From NCBI GenBank assembly GCA_013416795.1, contig RQSC01000015.1, positions 410,480 through 422,213 of the forward strand: a DNA stretch of 11,734 nucleotides, given 5' to 3'. How positions within the stretch are numbered: position 1 is the stretch's first letter; each line of letters opens with the position of its first letter. The notes beneath the pieces are model-generated. The model searched no databases and had not been told where the DNA came from. It saw nothing but the letters and a program-made list of their open reading frames with translations. This document shows, piece after piece, positions 1 to 7,853 of this stretch. Position numbers and translations under genes: made by a program. This DNA comes from Prasinococcaceae sp. CCMP 1430. Lineage: Eukaryota > Prasinodermophyta > Palmophyllophyceae > Prasinococcales > Prasinococcaceae.

Positions 1-1420
1 GCGGCGGGCGCGTGCGCGTCGGCTTCGAGGCGCTCGCGGCGAGGGGGTACGCCGGAGTGGCCGGCGCTGGCAGGCGCGTGGGGGTGGTGTCCAACCAGAC
101 CGGTGAGGGCGCTCGCGCGCCCGATCCGGCCAGCCCGCTGCGCCGCGGGCGGCCTCGCGATTGCCTCTGAGCGCTGCCTGGCGGGCGCGGCCCTCTGACG
201 GCGCGCACGCACCCGCGCTCGCTTCGCTGGCCGCGCCTCGCTGTCTCTCTGTGCTCTCTGCTCTGCTCTCTCTCTCTCTGTCACACGCGCGCGCGGCAGG
301 CGTGCTCCCGGATGCCCCGGGCACGCACATCGTGGACGCACTGCACGCCGCGCCCGGCGTCAACCTTGTCGCCGCGTTCGGCCCCGAGCACGGCTTCCGC
401 GGCGCCGGCCAGGCGGGCAGCGGCGGCGGCGGGCCCGGCCGCGACGCCCGCACCGGAGTGCCCGTGTACTCCATTTACGGCGCGGCCGGCTCCAAGCTCG
501 AGGGGATAATTGCCAAGGCGGGCGTCGATGTGCTGCTCTTCGACATCCAAGACGTCGGCACCCGCTTTTACACGTACATATGGTCGCTCTACGACGTGCT
601 CGTCGCGGTGGCCAGCATGCGAGCGAAGCGGACCAAGGCCCCCCGCGTGGTCGTGCTGGACCGCCCGAACCCGCTAGGAGGCATCCTCGTGGAAGGGCCC
701 ACGCTCGAGCGAGGTCTGGCGACCTTCGTTGGGCGAAAGCCCATCTGCCTGCGGCACGGCATGACGCTGGCCGAGCTCGCGCTCCTCTTCAACGGCGAGT
801 TCGTCGCTGCGGACGCCGGCGGGAGCAAGGCCGAGCTGGACGTCGTCCCGATGGAGGGATGGGCGAGGAACATGCTCTGGTCGGACACGCGCCTGCGCTG
901 GGTGCCTCCCTCGCCCAACATGCCCACGCCCGCCACCGCGCTGATGTACCCAGGCATGGGCCTCGTCGAGGGTACGAACGTCTCCGAGGGCCGCGGCACG
1001 ACGACGCCCTTCGAGGCGAGCGGCGCGCCATGGGTGGACGACAAATTGCTGCCAGAGCTCGCGAGCGAGCTCGCAGCGCTGGGTGCGGTGGCGCGAGAGG
1101 CGTACTTCGTTCCCACCTTCTCCAAGTACAAAGGCGAGACCGTGCGTGGGGTTCACCTGTATCCCGCCGGCGATCCCGCCGCGTTCGAGGCGCTGCCGGT
1201 CGCGCTGGCGTACATATTGGCGATGCGACGCCTATATCCTGGCAAGTTCGGCTTCCGCGCGGACGGTTTCTTCGACAAATTGGCGGGCACGGCCTCCTGG
1301 CGGCCGATGATCGAGCAAGGCGCTGGCGTCGACGAGCTCCTCGCGATCGCCGCTCGCGAGCGCGACGAGTTCATCGAGGTCCGGCAGCGTTACCTCCTCT
1401 ACAAGGACCGCGCGGCGTGA
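1..1420 (+). CDS. DUF1343/NamZ-like exo-beta-N-acetylmuramidase homologue (5' partial, spliced: 3..102 + 300..1420)
   Basis: Known for the family (NamZ, GH171, formerly DUF1343): removal of terminal N-acetylmuramic acid from peptidoglycan glycan chains. Seen: joining 3-102 to 300-1420 gives 406 residues in one frame, ending at TGA 1418-1420. Family landmarks appear in order (numbered from the first full codon): RVGVVSNQTG around 25-34, FGPEHG at 60-65, VPVYSIYG, FDIQDVGTRFYTY from 114, DRPNPLGG from 154, a RHGMTLAELALLFN helix, SPNMPT from 238, EGTN from 257 followed by GRGTTTPFE, and a terminal YLLY at 398-401. The Glu of GPEHG is a candidate catalytic residue; I did not check this against a structure. 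Bacterial members are about 400 residues plus a signal peptide, so the catalytic domain is nearly complete. The N-terminus, and any targeting signal, lies outside the window. The intron makes bacterial contamination unlikely. The gene converges on IFT172 with 51 bp between the stop codons. Confidence 0.88.
103..299 (+). other. spliceosomal intron of the NamZ-like gene
   Basis: The donor is CG|GTGAGG at 103 and the acceptor is GGCAG|GCG ending at 299, giving 197 bp in phase 1. The upstream reading frame hits TGA at 168-170, while the downstream family-conserved frame is offset. Excision restores the expected run ...VSNQTG-VLPDAPG. A long pyrimidine-rich CT tract (about 241-282) precedes the acceptor, as expected for a 3' splice site. 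No strong branch-point consensus stands out; TGTCAC near 280-285 is a weak candidate. Confidence 0.87.
241..282 (+). repeat. CT-rich simple-sequence tract inside the intron
   Basis: This is an almost uninterrupted run of C and T with CTCTCT units and a few G interruptions, directly upstream of the AG acceptor at 298-299. It probably serves as the polypyrimidine tract of the intron. As a dinucleotide repeat it may vary in length between strains. Confidence 0.7.
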
Positions 1421-1471
1421 ACCTGCCCGCAATGGAAGTGTGGATGCAATGCATTACGCTGCGGCGCCCGC
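1421..1471. promoter_or_regulatory. convergent 3' spacer between NamZ-like gene and IFT172, with palindrome AATGCATT
   Basis: Only 51 bp separate the two facing stop codons, so the 3' untranslated regions of the two transcripts probably overlap or use the same sequence. The spacer holds a short A/T-richer island containing the perfect 8-bp palindrome AATGCATT at 1448-1455, which reads identically on both strands. Inference: it could contribute to 3'-end formation in both directions. No AATAAA or TGTAA signal was found in the spacer itself, so any such signal may lie inside the neighbouring coding sequence. Confidence 0.35.
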
Positions 1472-4400
1472 TCAGAACGACTGCTGCTGGGCGACGCCGC
1501 TGAGCGGGCACGTGCCGAACTCGCCCACCCAGGTGTTGAAGCTGCCCTTGTTCGCGCACGGCAGAATGGCGGGCGCCCCGGCGAGCGCCACCCGGACCAA
1601 GGAGTGGCTCTCCACGGGCGAGCCCGTGATGCAGCATTCGTCGCTGACCGCCTTGCACTCGTGGCACATCGCGGCCGCCTCGTACGTTTGCGCGCCACAG
1701 GACGCGCACGCGCGCGTCGGAAGCACCTGCTCGACCTGCTGCTGCATGCTCATCTCCAAGACTTGGTCGCGCACCGCCTCGCGGTCGTCCTCGTTCTCGA
1801 GGTAGTGTGCCGCCGGAATCGCAAAGTCGAAGGGAATGTCGGTCTGCACGTAGTCGCTGTTGTCGAGCTCAAGCGCCGATGCGTCGGCGTCCTCGTCGAT
1901 CGCCTCTGTGATGTCCAAGAAGCGGTTCAAGAAAACGAAGGCGCTCGAGTGGCGCCCCGCCTCCCTGCAGGCCATGCCGGCCTCCAGGAACGCCTTGTCC
2001 GCGGGGACCTCGCCCACGTATCGCAGGATGGACGTGCGCGCAGACGCCGCGATCGAACGGAGCGCCTGGGCCTTCGCGGGCTGCTGGGCGGCGCGCGCGG
2101 CGGCCACTGCGGCGACGTTCGCCCAGTGCGCGACCTTCAGCTTTTTCTCAAAGTCGGTCAAGTCGTTGGGGTCCGCCTCGGAGCCGCCGGCCCGCATCGC
2201 GCACATCAACGAGTAAAGCATGCCCTTCAGGTGCTCGAGCCCGTCGGTCGATCGACTGGACAGGACCTCGCGCGCGAGCAGCCGGTACATCTCGTAGTGC
2301 GCCGGCTGGGCGGGGCAGCCGTTCTGAGCCAGCGCCGCGCACCCCCCGACGAAGTCCCCGGACTGGCAGCAGTACTTGGCGTGCTTGAGCGCATACGCCA
2401 TTGCCGCCTCGCCGCCCTGCTCCTTGGCCAGCTCGTGCACCTTGTTCCACTGGCCCTGCTGCGCGAGCACCTCGATCCCTGCGCTCACGTTGCCCTGCTG
2501 CATGAGCGCCCCGGCGTCGCCGACCGCCGCGAGCGCTGCCGCGTGCTGCTCCTCGGCCCAACGCACCAGCTGCGGCCCGCCTGCCGTCGCCGCGTGCCGC
2601 GCGCGCTCCCAGAGCTTGGCGCGCAGGTACGCCTCAACGGCGTCTCTGTGCGCGTCGACGCCCTCGAGCAGCTCGCCCGCCTGCTCGAAGCGACCGATAT
2701 CCGACAGCCGCCGCGCACACACCCCGACGACATCGGCCGAACGCTCCGGGGCCTTGTCGATGCTCAACTTGCCCGCGCGCTCCCACGCCTGCTCGAGGAG
2801 GTCAAGATCGGAGCTGTGCTCCTTCGTGATGTCCAGGTAGCAGTCGATGGCGCGCGAGAAATCGCGGCCCCTTTCCAGCGCTTGCGCTCGTGTCAGCAGC
2901 GACGCGGCGCTGGCGCCCGCCGCGCTCGTCCCCCCCCCGCCGCCGCCGCCGCTCGCCATCGATTGCGCGAGCGCGGTGTGGATTTCGGCCACCATGCTCG
3001 GCGCGTAGTCCTCGGCGACGCGAATGGCGTCCTCCCACTTCGACGCATCGCGGAACATGTGCACGGCCATGTCGGGTCGCTTCCCCTTGAGGAAGAGCTG
3101 CTCGGCGCGCGCATGCTCCCCGGCCTCTGCCGCCACTTTGCCCTGCGCCGCGCAGATGTCCGGAATGGAGCCCGGGTCGTGCGATTCGGCCACGCGCAGC
3201 GCGCGATCCCAGTCCTGCTGGTGCACCCACATGTCGATGGCCTCCTTCGGCTTGCTGGCTTTCACGAATTCGCTCTCCGCCTCGTCGAAGCGCCCGTCGT
3301 CCTCGAGCGCCATGGCGTACTTCAGATGCACCTCAGGCAGCTTGTGATTTGCGCCGGCGGCGCGCGTAAGCTCGAACGCGTGCATGAACGCGCCGCTTTC
3401 CACCGCGTAGTCGATGGCACTCTCCATGAGTCCAAACTTGGTCAGCAGCTTGGCGCCCTCCTCGCCGCCTAGCGACACCGCCCACGCGTACGCCACCTGC
3501 TTGGACGCGCTTGCGCCGCCGTAGGCCTTGGCAACCCGGATGGCGTCGTCCCACCGGTCGTGCGTGCGGTACATCTGCACCACGCCCTTCCACTCCTGCG
3601 CCTCCAGGAAGTGGTGCTCGGCTTGCTTGAGGTCGCCCTCGCCCTCGAGCTGCTGCGCGAGGTGCAGGTGCGTCTCCGTGAGCAGGTCCTTGCGGTAGGT
3701 GCCCACCAGGCGCACCATTTGATCGTACATCTTCGCCTTCTTGTACATGTTGATCGCCATATCCTGCTGCTTGACCGCGAGGTACATGCGCTCCGCCTCC
3801 TTGTAGCGCGCTGCGGCCTCGAGCTCGCGCGCGCGCCGCGAGTAGATGACGGACGCCTCGGAGTCACTCATATGGTGCACGGCCACGCGGTGCGCGGCGT
3901 CCCAGCGGTCGGCGCGCGTGTACATCTCCACGGCGTCAGCGGGCGCGCCGCAGCGCACGTAGTACCGCTCGGCGTCCTCGTACTGCTTGGACGCCTCGTA
4001 ATGTCCGGCGATGCGCGCGAAGAAGGGTGTCGACACCTCAGCCGGCTGCTGCTCGGCAATGGCCGCCGCCTTCGCCCACTGGCGCGCCTCCAGCGCCGCC
4101 TCGATGGCCTTGATGCTCTGGCCGGCCTCGATGTAGTGCGACACGGCCTCGTCGGCGTGGCGCTGGCTCATCAGCCAGTCGGCCCACTCGTCCTCGAGCG
4201 AGACCACGTCCTCCGGGGACGTGCGGCGGCACAGCTCCACCACCTGCCGGTAGCACCGCCCCTCGCGATAGGCGCGCGCCGCGCGCCGCTCGTCCCCGAG
4301 CTCCTCGAAGAAACGGCCCGCGCGCTCGTGCATGCCCGCGGAGAGCAGGTTGGCGGCCACGTTCTCCAGCAGCTCGGAGGGGTACTGTCCGCTGGGGTTT

Positions 4401-6820
4401 TCCGCCACGGCCTGCGCTGCGCGGCCGGGCATGCCGGCCTTGAGGTACAGCGAGATGGCAGCGACGACGTCGCCCTCGGCCTCCTTGATCTCGCCGGCGC
4501 CCTCCTCTTGCCTGGTGTTCAAGAGCCACTGGTAGTGGGCGCGCTTGAGGCCCTTGAAGTCGGGGTGCGCCTTGGCGTCGGCCACATCGATGGCGTCCTT
4601 CCAGCGCTGCGCCTCGGTGTACATCTGGATGCACTCGTTGACCTTGCCTTGCTCCAGCAGGACGGCCTCGGCCACCTTCCACTGCTTGTTGAGCACGGCG
4701 AGTCTGGCGCGCACGCCGGCGGCATCCATGCCGTCGCCGCCGAACTCGGCGGCGTGCGCGGAGGCCGCGGCGCGGGTTTCGCCGACGTACTTGGCCTTCG
4801 CCATGTCGCCTATAGCCGCAAAGCACTGCTCCGCCACTGGCAGGTGCTTTGACTCGAGGGCCATCTCGCTGAGCTTGAGCCACATGCCCTCTGTCTCCGC
4901 GTTCAGCTCGAGGGGCTCGAGCATGTTGATGGCGCGGTAGTAGTCCTTTCCCTCGACGGCGCTGCCGAACTCGATCAGCGCCTCGTCCAGGGCGTAGCTC
5001 ACGCTCTGAATGGACTCGTCGACGATCACCTCCGTGCGCCCACCCGCGCGCTCGATGTCGACCACCTCGCCGCGAATCGGGAAGACGGTCTTGGACTCGG
5101 GGGTCGCCACCGAGTACCACACGCACAGGTTGCCGCGGTTCTGCGCGACCACCACGTCCGAGTCGGGCACCCACTGGACGTAGCTGACGTAGTTGAGCAG
5201 CGTGTGGCGCTCCTGGTCGCGCAGGCCGTACATGTACAGCTGGCGGCGCTTGTCGCGGAACAGCAGATGCGAGCCGCGCGGGTTGAGCTCGAGCCAGTCG
5301 ATGCGACTCTCGTTGTGAACGGTGGCGACCGTGGTGCCTGACACGAAGTCCTGGATCAGGATCGTGTGCGCGTCGATGAGGTACGCGATCATCTTGGTGT
5401 CCGGGTTGCCGCCGTGCCCCTTGCTCAGGCGCACGCTGATCAGGAAGGGGCTCATGTGCTCGGTGCGGCAGGTGCCGAGCATCTCGCTCTCCCCGTACTC
5501 GAGCAGGCAGAGCTCGCCAGCGTTGTAGATCATGCACACCGCGGGGTTGTCGAAATAGAACTTCTCGGAGCCGGTCACCGCCCACTCGATCTCGCTCAGC
5601 TTGCAGCTCTCCAGATCGCCGAGCAGCAGGGTGGCGGGCGTCTGGGCGACGATGTATTGGTCAGGTCGCTGGGGGGCTGGCCCCTCCTCGCTGGGCTTCG
5701 AGTCGGAGTAGATGTTGATGCGCTGCACTTCGTAGCCGAGGTGCGACTTGAGCACGATGCGGCGACCGGTGCTCAGCCTCTTCACAATGACCTGCGAAGG
5801 GCTCACGTACGTGAACTCGAAGCGCCCCTGGTAGATGTGCCGGCGGGTGCCGGCGTCAAAGAGCTCGACGCCGCCGCGGAGGCCGCCCACGGCGAGGCGG
5901 CTGCCATCCGGGCGCCAGGTCATCGCGCTGATTGTGTACATGTTCTCGAGCACCTTGGAGCTCGCCTCGGACCACTGAGTGGCGTGCCCGCCGCCCGCGG
6001 AGCTGCGCGTGAACACGTAGAACTTGTCGAACGAGCCCGCGACGGCCGCGTGCCCGGTCGGGTTGAAAGCCGCGCTCCCGAACTCCGACGAGCCGGCAGG
6101 CTCGTTCGAGTAGTCGAAGGTGCTCAGCCGGGACCCTGAGGCCGTGTCGTAGAAGCTGACCTTGCCGTCGGCGCCCGCAGCGAGCACAGACGCGCCGCAC
6201 GAGAGCGCGTACGGCGCGCACGAGTGCTGGAAGAGCTTGACCTCGCGCCCGCCCCCGTCCTCGAAGCTCAGGCGCAACACGGAGCCGTCGAGGTGACCGG
6301 AGAGGACGGCCGTGCCACCGTTGCTGGAGCACATGCTCACCACCGAGGAGCCGCCCGGGTGCTTGTAGAGCGAGTCCGACTTGTTCGTGCGCAGGGCGCC
6401 CATGCGCACCTTGCCATCGGCGCCGCCGAAGATGACCTCGTACGGCTTCGCCGTGAGCCACGCCGCGGCGGTCACCGCGACGCTGCACTTGAACTTGTTG
6501 CAGATCGACTTCTTGTCCCCCCACCTCTCGCCGAGCTTGTAGATGAAGGCGATGTTATCACTCTGTGCCACGAGCAGCTTGGTGCTGTCTGGCGAGAACG
6601 CGAGCCCGCGAACGACGTACGTGCGCGGCCCCTCGGCCTCGCGCGGCTTGGTGCCGAACTTGTCGCGCCGCTCGCCGGCGGGGTCGTCGAAGAGGTGAAT
6701 GACGCGGTCGGACGTGGCCACCGCCAGGCGCATCGAGTTGGGCGACCACGCCACCGCCGTCACCTTGTTGGATCCGTCCGAGCTCGGGGCGAGCGCGCCC
6801 TTGGCATGGCGCAGCTGCAT
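1472..6820 (-). CDS. IFT172: intraflagellar transport protein 172 (IFT-B subunit)
   Basis: Known role: the largest IFT-B subunit, in the trains that build cilia, implicated in train turnaround at the tip. Seen: one uninterrupted frame of 1782 residues, close to animal and green-algal IFT172 (about 1750). The start at ATG 6820-6818 is chosen because MQLRHAKG aligns with the conserved IFT172 N-terminus; the open frame continues 140 codons upstream, but that part is Arg/Gly/Pro-rich and unlike the family. Residues 1 to about 600 form WD40 propellers, with the marks GERRDKF, GLAFSPDSTKLLVAQSDNI and WGDKKSICNKF. Residues about 610-1690 are TPR-like helical repeats (A..W..A, A...Y). The C-terminus has C1705-x2-C1708 and C1719-x2-C1722, then CITGSPV, matching the U-box-like/zinc-ribbon end reported for IFT172. 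An odd Gly7 tract (1291-1297) sits in a low-complexity TPR linker. No intron is apparent across 5.35 kb. The gene is divergent to DYNC2I1. Confidence 0.97.
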   Translation of the reverse strand: MQLRHAKGALAPSSDGSNKVTAVAWSPNSMRLAVATSDRVIHLFDDPAGERRDKFGTKPREAEGPRTYVVRGLAFSPDSTKLLVAQSDNIAFIYKLGERWGDKKSICNKFKCSVAVTAAAWLTAKPYEVIFGGADGKVRMGALRTNKSDSLYKHPGGSSVVSMCSSNGGTAVLSGHLDGSVLRLSFEDGGGREVKLFQHSCAPYALSCGASVLAAGADGKVSFYDTASGSRLSTFDYSNEPAGSSEFGSAAFNPTGHAAVAGSFDKFYVFTRSSAGGGHATQWSEASSKVLENMYTISAMTWRPDGSRLAVGGLRGGVELFDAGTRRHIYQGRFEFTYVSPSQVIVKRLSTGRRIVLKSHLGYEVQRINIYSDSKPSEEGPAPQRPDQYIVAQTPATLLLGDLESCKLSEIEWAVTGSEKFYFDNPAVCMIYNAGELCLLEYGESEMLGTCRTEHMSPFLISVRLSKGHGGNPDTKMIAYLIDAHTILIQDFVSGTTVATVHNESRIDWLELNPRGSHLLFRDKRRQLYMYGLRDQERHTLLNYVSYVQWVPDSDVVVAQNRGNLCVWYSVATPESKTVFPIRGEVVDIERAGGRTEVIVDESIQSVSYALDEALIEFGSAVEGKDYYRAINMLEPLELNAETEGMWLKLSEMALESKHLPVAEQCFAAIGDMAKAKYVGETRAAASAHAAEFGGDGMDAAGVRARLAVLNKQWKVAEAVLLEQGKVNECIQMYTEAQRWKDAIDVADAKAHPDFKGLKRAHYQWLLNTRQEEGAGEIKEAEGDVVAAISLYLKAGMPGRAAQAVAENPSGQYPSELLENVAANLLSAGMHERAGRFFEELGDERRAARAYREGRCYRQVVELCRRTSPEDVVSLEDEWADWLMSQRHADEAVSHYIEAGQSIKAIEAALEARQWAKAAAIAEQQPAEVSTPFFARIAGHYEASKQYEDAERYYVRCGAPADAVEMYTRADRWDAAHRVAVHHMSDSEASVIYSRRARELEAAARYKEAERMYLAVKQQDMAINMYKKAKMYDQMVRLVGTYRKDLLTETHLHLAQQLEGEGDLKQAEHHFLEAQEWKGVVQMYRTHDRWDDAIRVAKAYGGASASKQVAYAWAVSLGGEEGAKLLTKFGLMESAIDYAVESGAFMHAFELTRAAGANHKLPEVHLKYAMALEDDGRFDEAESEFVKASKPKEAIDMWVHQQDWDRALRVAESHDPGSIPDICAAQGKVAAEAGEHARAEQLFLKGKRPDMAVHMFRDASKWEDAIRVAEDYAPSMVAEIHTALAQSMASGGGGGGGTSAAGASAASLLTRAQALERGRDFSRAIDCYLDITKEHSSDLDLLEQAWERAGKLSIDKAPERSADVVGVCARRLSDIGRFEQAGELLEGVDAHRDAVEAYLRAKLWERARHAATAGGPQLVRWAEEQHAAALAAVGDAGALMQQGNVSAGIEVLAQQGQWNKVHELAKEQGGEAAMAYALKHAKYCCQSGDFVGGCAALAQNGCPAQPAHYEMYRLLAREVLSSRSTDGLEHLKGMLYSLMCAMRAGGSEADPNDLTDFEKKLKVAHWANVAAVAAARAAQQPAKAQALRSIAASARTSILRYVGEVPADKAFLEAGMACREAGRHSSAFVFLNRFLDITEAIDEDADASALELDNSDYVQTDIPFDFAIPAAHYLENEDDREAVRDQVLEMSMQQQVEQVLPTRACASCGAQTYEAAAMCHECKAVSDECCITGSPVESHSLVRVALAGAPAILPCANKGSFNTWVGEFGTCPLSGVAQQQSF
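2929..2953 (-). repeat. C9 homopolymer plus CCG repeats encoding a poly-Gly insert in IFT172
   Basis: Nine consecutive C (2930-2938) are followed by GCC repeats and encode Ser1290 plus seven glycines, then a Thr/Ser/Ala-rich stretch. It lies between helical repeats, so it probably forms a flexible linker absent from other IFT172 proteins. The C run is a likely site for sequencing or replication slippage, but here the frame stays open on both sides. Confidence 0.75.
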
Positions 6821-7102
6821 GGCGCCCCCTGCCTCGCGCGCCTCGGCAGCCGGCCGCGCCCGCGTGCGGGGTGACGCGCGTCGCGCCGGGCACCCGGGCC
6901 GGGTCGCGCCCTGTGGCGCGGCCCCGCGGACGCGGCCGTGGACCCGCTCGCCCGCACGCCCGCACGCCTCGCCTCGCTTGGTCCCCCTCCTCCCCCGCGC
7001 CCGCGCATCCGCCGGCCGCGCCCCTCGCGCCCGACCAGAGCTCTCCGGTCCGTTGCGGTGCGGTCCGACCGCCGAGTGCGGCCGCGGGTGCGTTTCGAAC
7101 TC

Positions 7103-7226
7103 TCGGTCGGTCGTCGGTCGGGTGGCCGGCTCTGGGAACCGGGGTCGTCGGCCGGTTCCCCGACCACCGCCAGGGAAGAATTCGAAAAGCGAGCGGGCGC
7201 GCGCGCGGCCGGATCCGACCGACCGA
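7103..7226. repeat. GGTC/GACC repeat cluster with a 9-bp perfect inverted repeat
   Basis: TCGGTCGGTCG at 7103-7113 has its exact reverse complement at 7216-7226. Between them, GGGAACCGG (7134-7142) and CCGGTTCCC (7152-7160) form a perfect 9-bp stem around the 9-nt loop GGTCGTCGG. That 9-mer also occurs at 7109-7117 and 7396-7404, and a 15-bp perfect direct repeat pairs 7107-7121 with 7394-7408. The clustering between two co-functional genes suggests binding sites, but short GC-rich repeats also arise by slippage in genomes like this. Confidence 0.5.
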
Positions 7227-7423
7227 GGCGGCACTCCCATGCCGCTCTCTGCAACGACGCCCAGCCGCGGCCGTTTGACCGGCCGGCGGCGCGGCGCACG
7301 CGGAACGCGGGCGACCCACCTGCCGGACCGGCCGGCAGGCCTGGGCCGGGCGCATTTCCTCGCTCCCTCCCGGATCGACTGCCGACATCACGATCGGTCG
7401 TCGGTCGGTGTGTAGGCGACTCC

Positions 7424-7490
7424 GTCAGTCAGTTGGTCAGTCCGCGTCCCCTGCGTGCCTGCCTGGCTGGCTGGCGGCTGGCTGGCTGGG
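7424..7490. repeat. tetranucleotide low-complexity tracts (GTCA and CTGG/GGCT)
   Basis: GTCAGTCAGTTGGTCAGTC lies at 7424-7442 and an imperfect (CTGG)n tract at about 7458-7490. Both are short imperfect tetramer arrays of the microsatellite type, in the DYNC2I1-proximal half of the shared intergenic region. No function is evident. Confidence 0.65.
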
Positions 7491-7610
7491 ACGAGGAAAC
7501 CCTCAGTGATTGGAACCTGAACCCTGGCCATCCCTGTCGTGCGTGCGCACCGCACAGGCAGGACGAAAGCGGCAGAGCGCGCTCGATCGAGCGCGGTCCG
7601 CGCAGCGAAG

Positions 7611-7853
7611 GTGAGCGCCTTCGGTCCGGTTTGAATCCGAGCGGAGGCGGCGTGGTTCCCCGACATCGTGAGTGCACGGTCGGACGCTCGCAGCAGATCG
7701 CGCGCGGCGACCGCGGGCGGCGGGGCCGCCCGCCCGCGGCTGGTGGGCCGCATCAGGCCGCACAGCGCCGTCGCGCGGCGCGGCGGCCGGCTGCCGCTGG
7801 AGCACGCGGCCCGCCGCCCTCGGCCGCCGCCTCGCAGTCGCGCGTGCGCTCAG
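7611..7853 (+). other. possible 5'-UTR intron of DYNC2I1
   Basis: AAG|GTGAGC at 7610/7611 is the best donor-like site in the intergenic region. Acceptor-like sites follow a pyrimidine-rich GCC/CTC stretch: CTCGCAG ending at 7837 and GCTCAG ending at 7853, both just upstream of the ATG at 7864. Removal would not change the protein. This rests on splice-site appearance only, with no reading-frame evidence; the true right boundary could be 7693, 7837 or 7853. Confidence 0.3.

Noticed and set aside
161-299. In-frame N-terminal extension of the NamZ-like exon 2 into the preceding sequence
   Set aside because: The extension translates the CT-rich intron; upstream residues 3-102 supply the real conserved NQTG segment once the intron is removed.
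1604-3472. Long plus-strand open frame of 622 codons opposite IFT172
   Set aside because: It lies entirely antisense to the conserved IFT172 coding sequence, is Arg/Leu/His-rich without recognisable domains, and such frames are expected where third codon positions are almost always G or C.
3560-4852. Second long plus-strand open frame (430 codons) opposite IFT172
   Set aside because: Same reason: an antisense shadow with Leu/Arg/His/Val-biased composition and no family resemblance.
6821-7240. 140-codon upstream extension of the IFT172 frame
   Set aside because: Arg/Gly/Pro/Ala-rich and unlike any IFT172 N-terminus, whereas the ATG at 6820 begins exactly at the conserved start MQLRHAKG.
7236-7256. 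Possible RFX X-box (CATGCC...GCAAC)
   Set aside because: Only one half-site is recognisable and spacing and second half do not match the X-box consensus.
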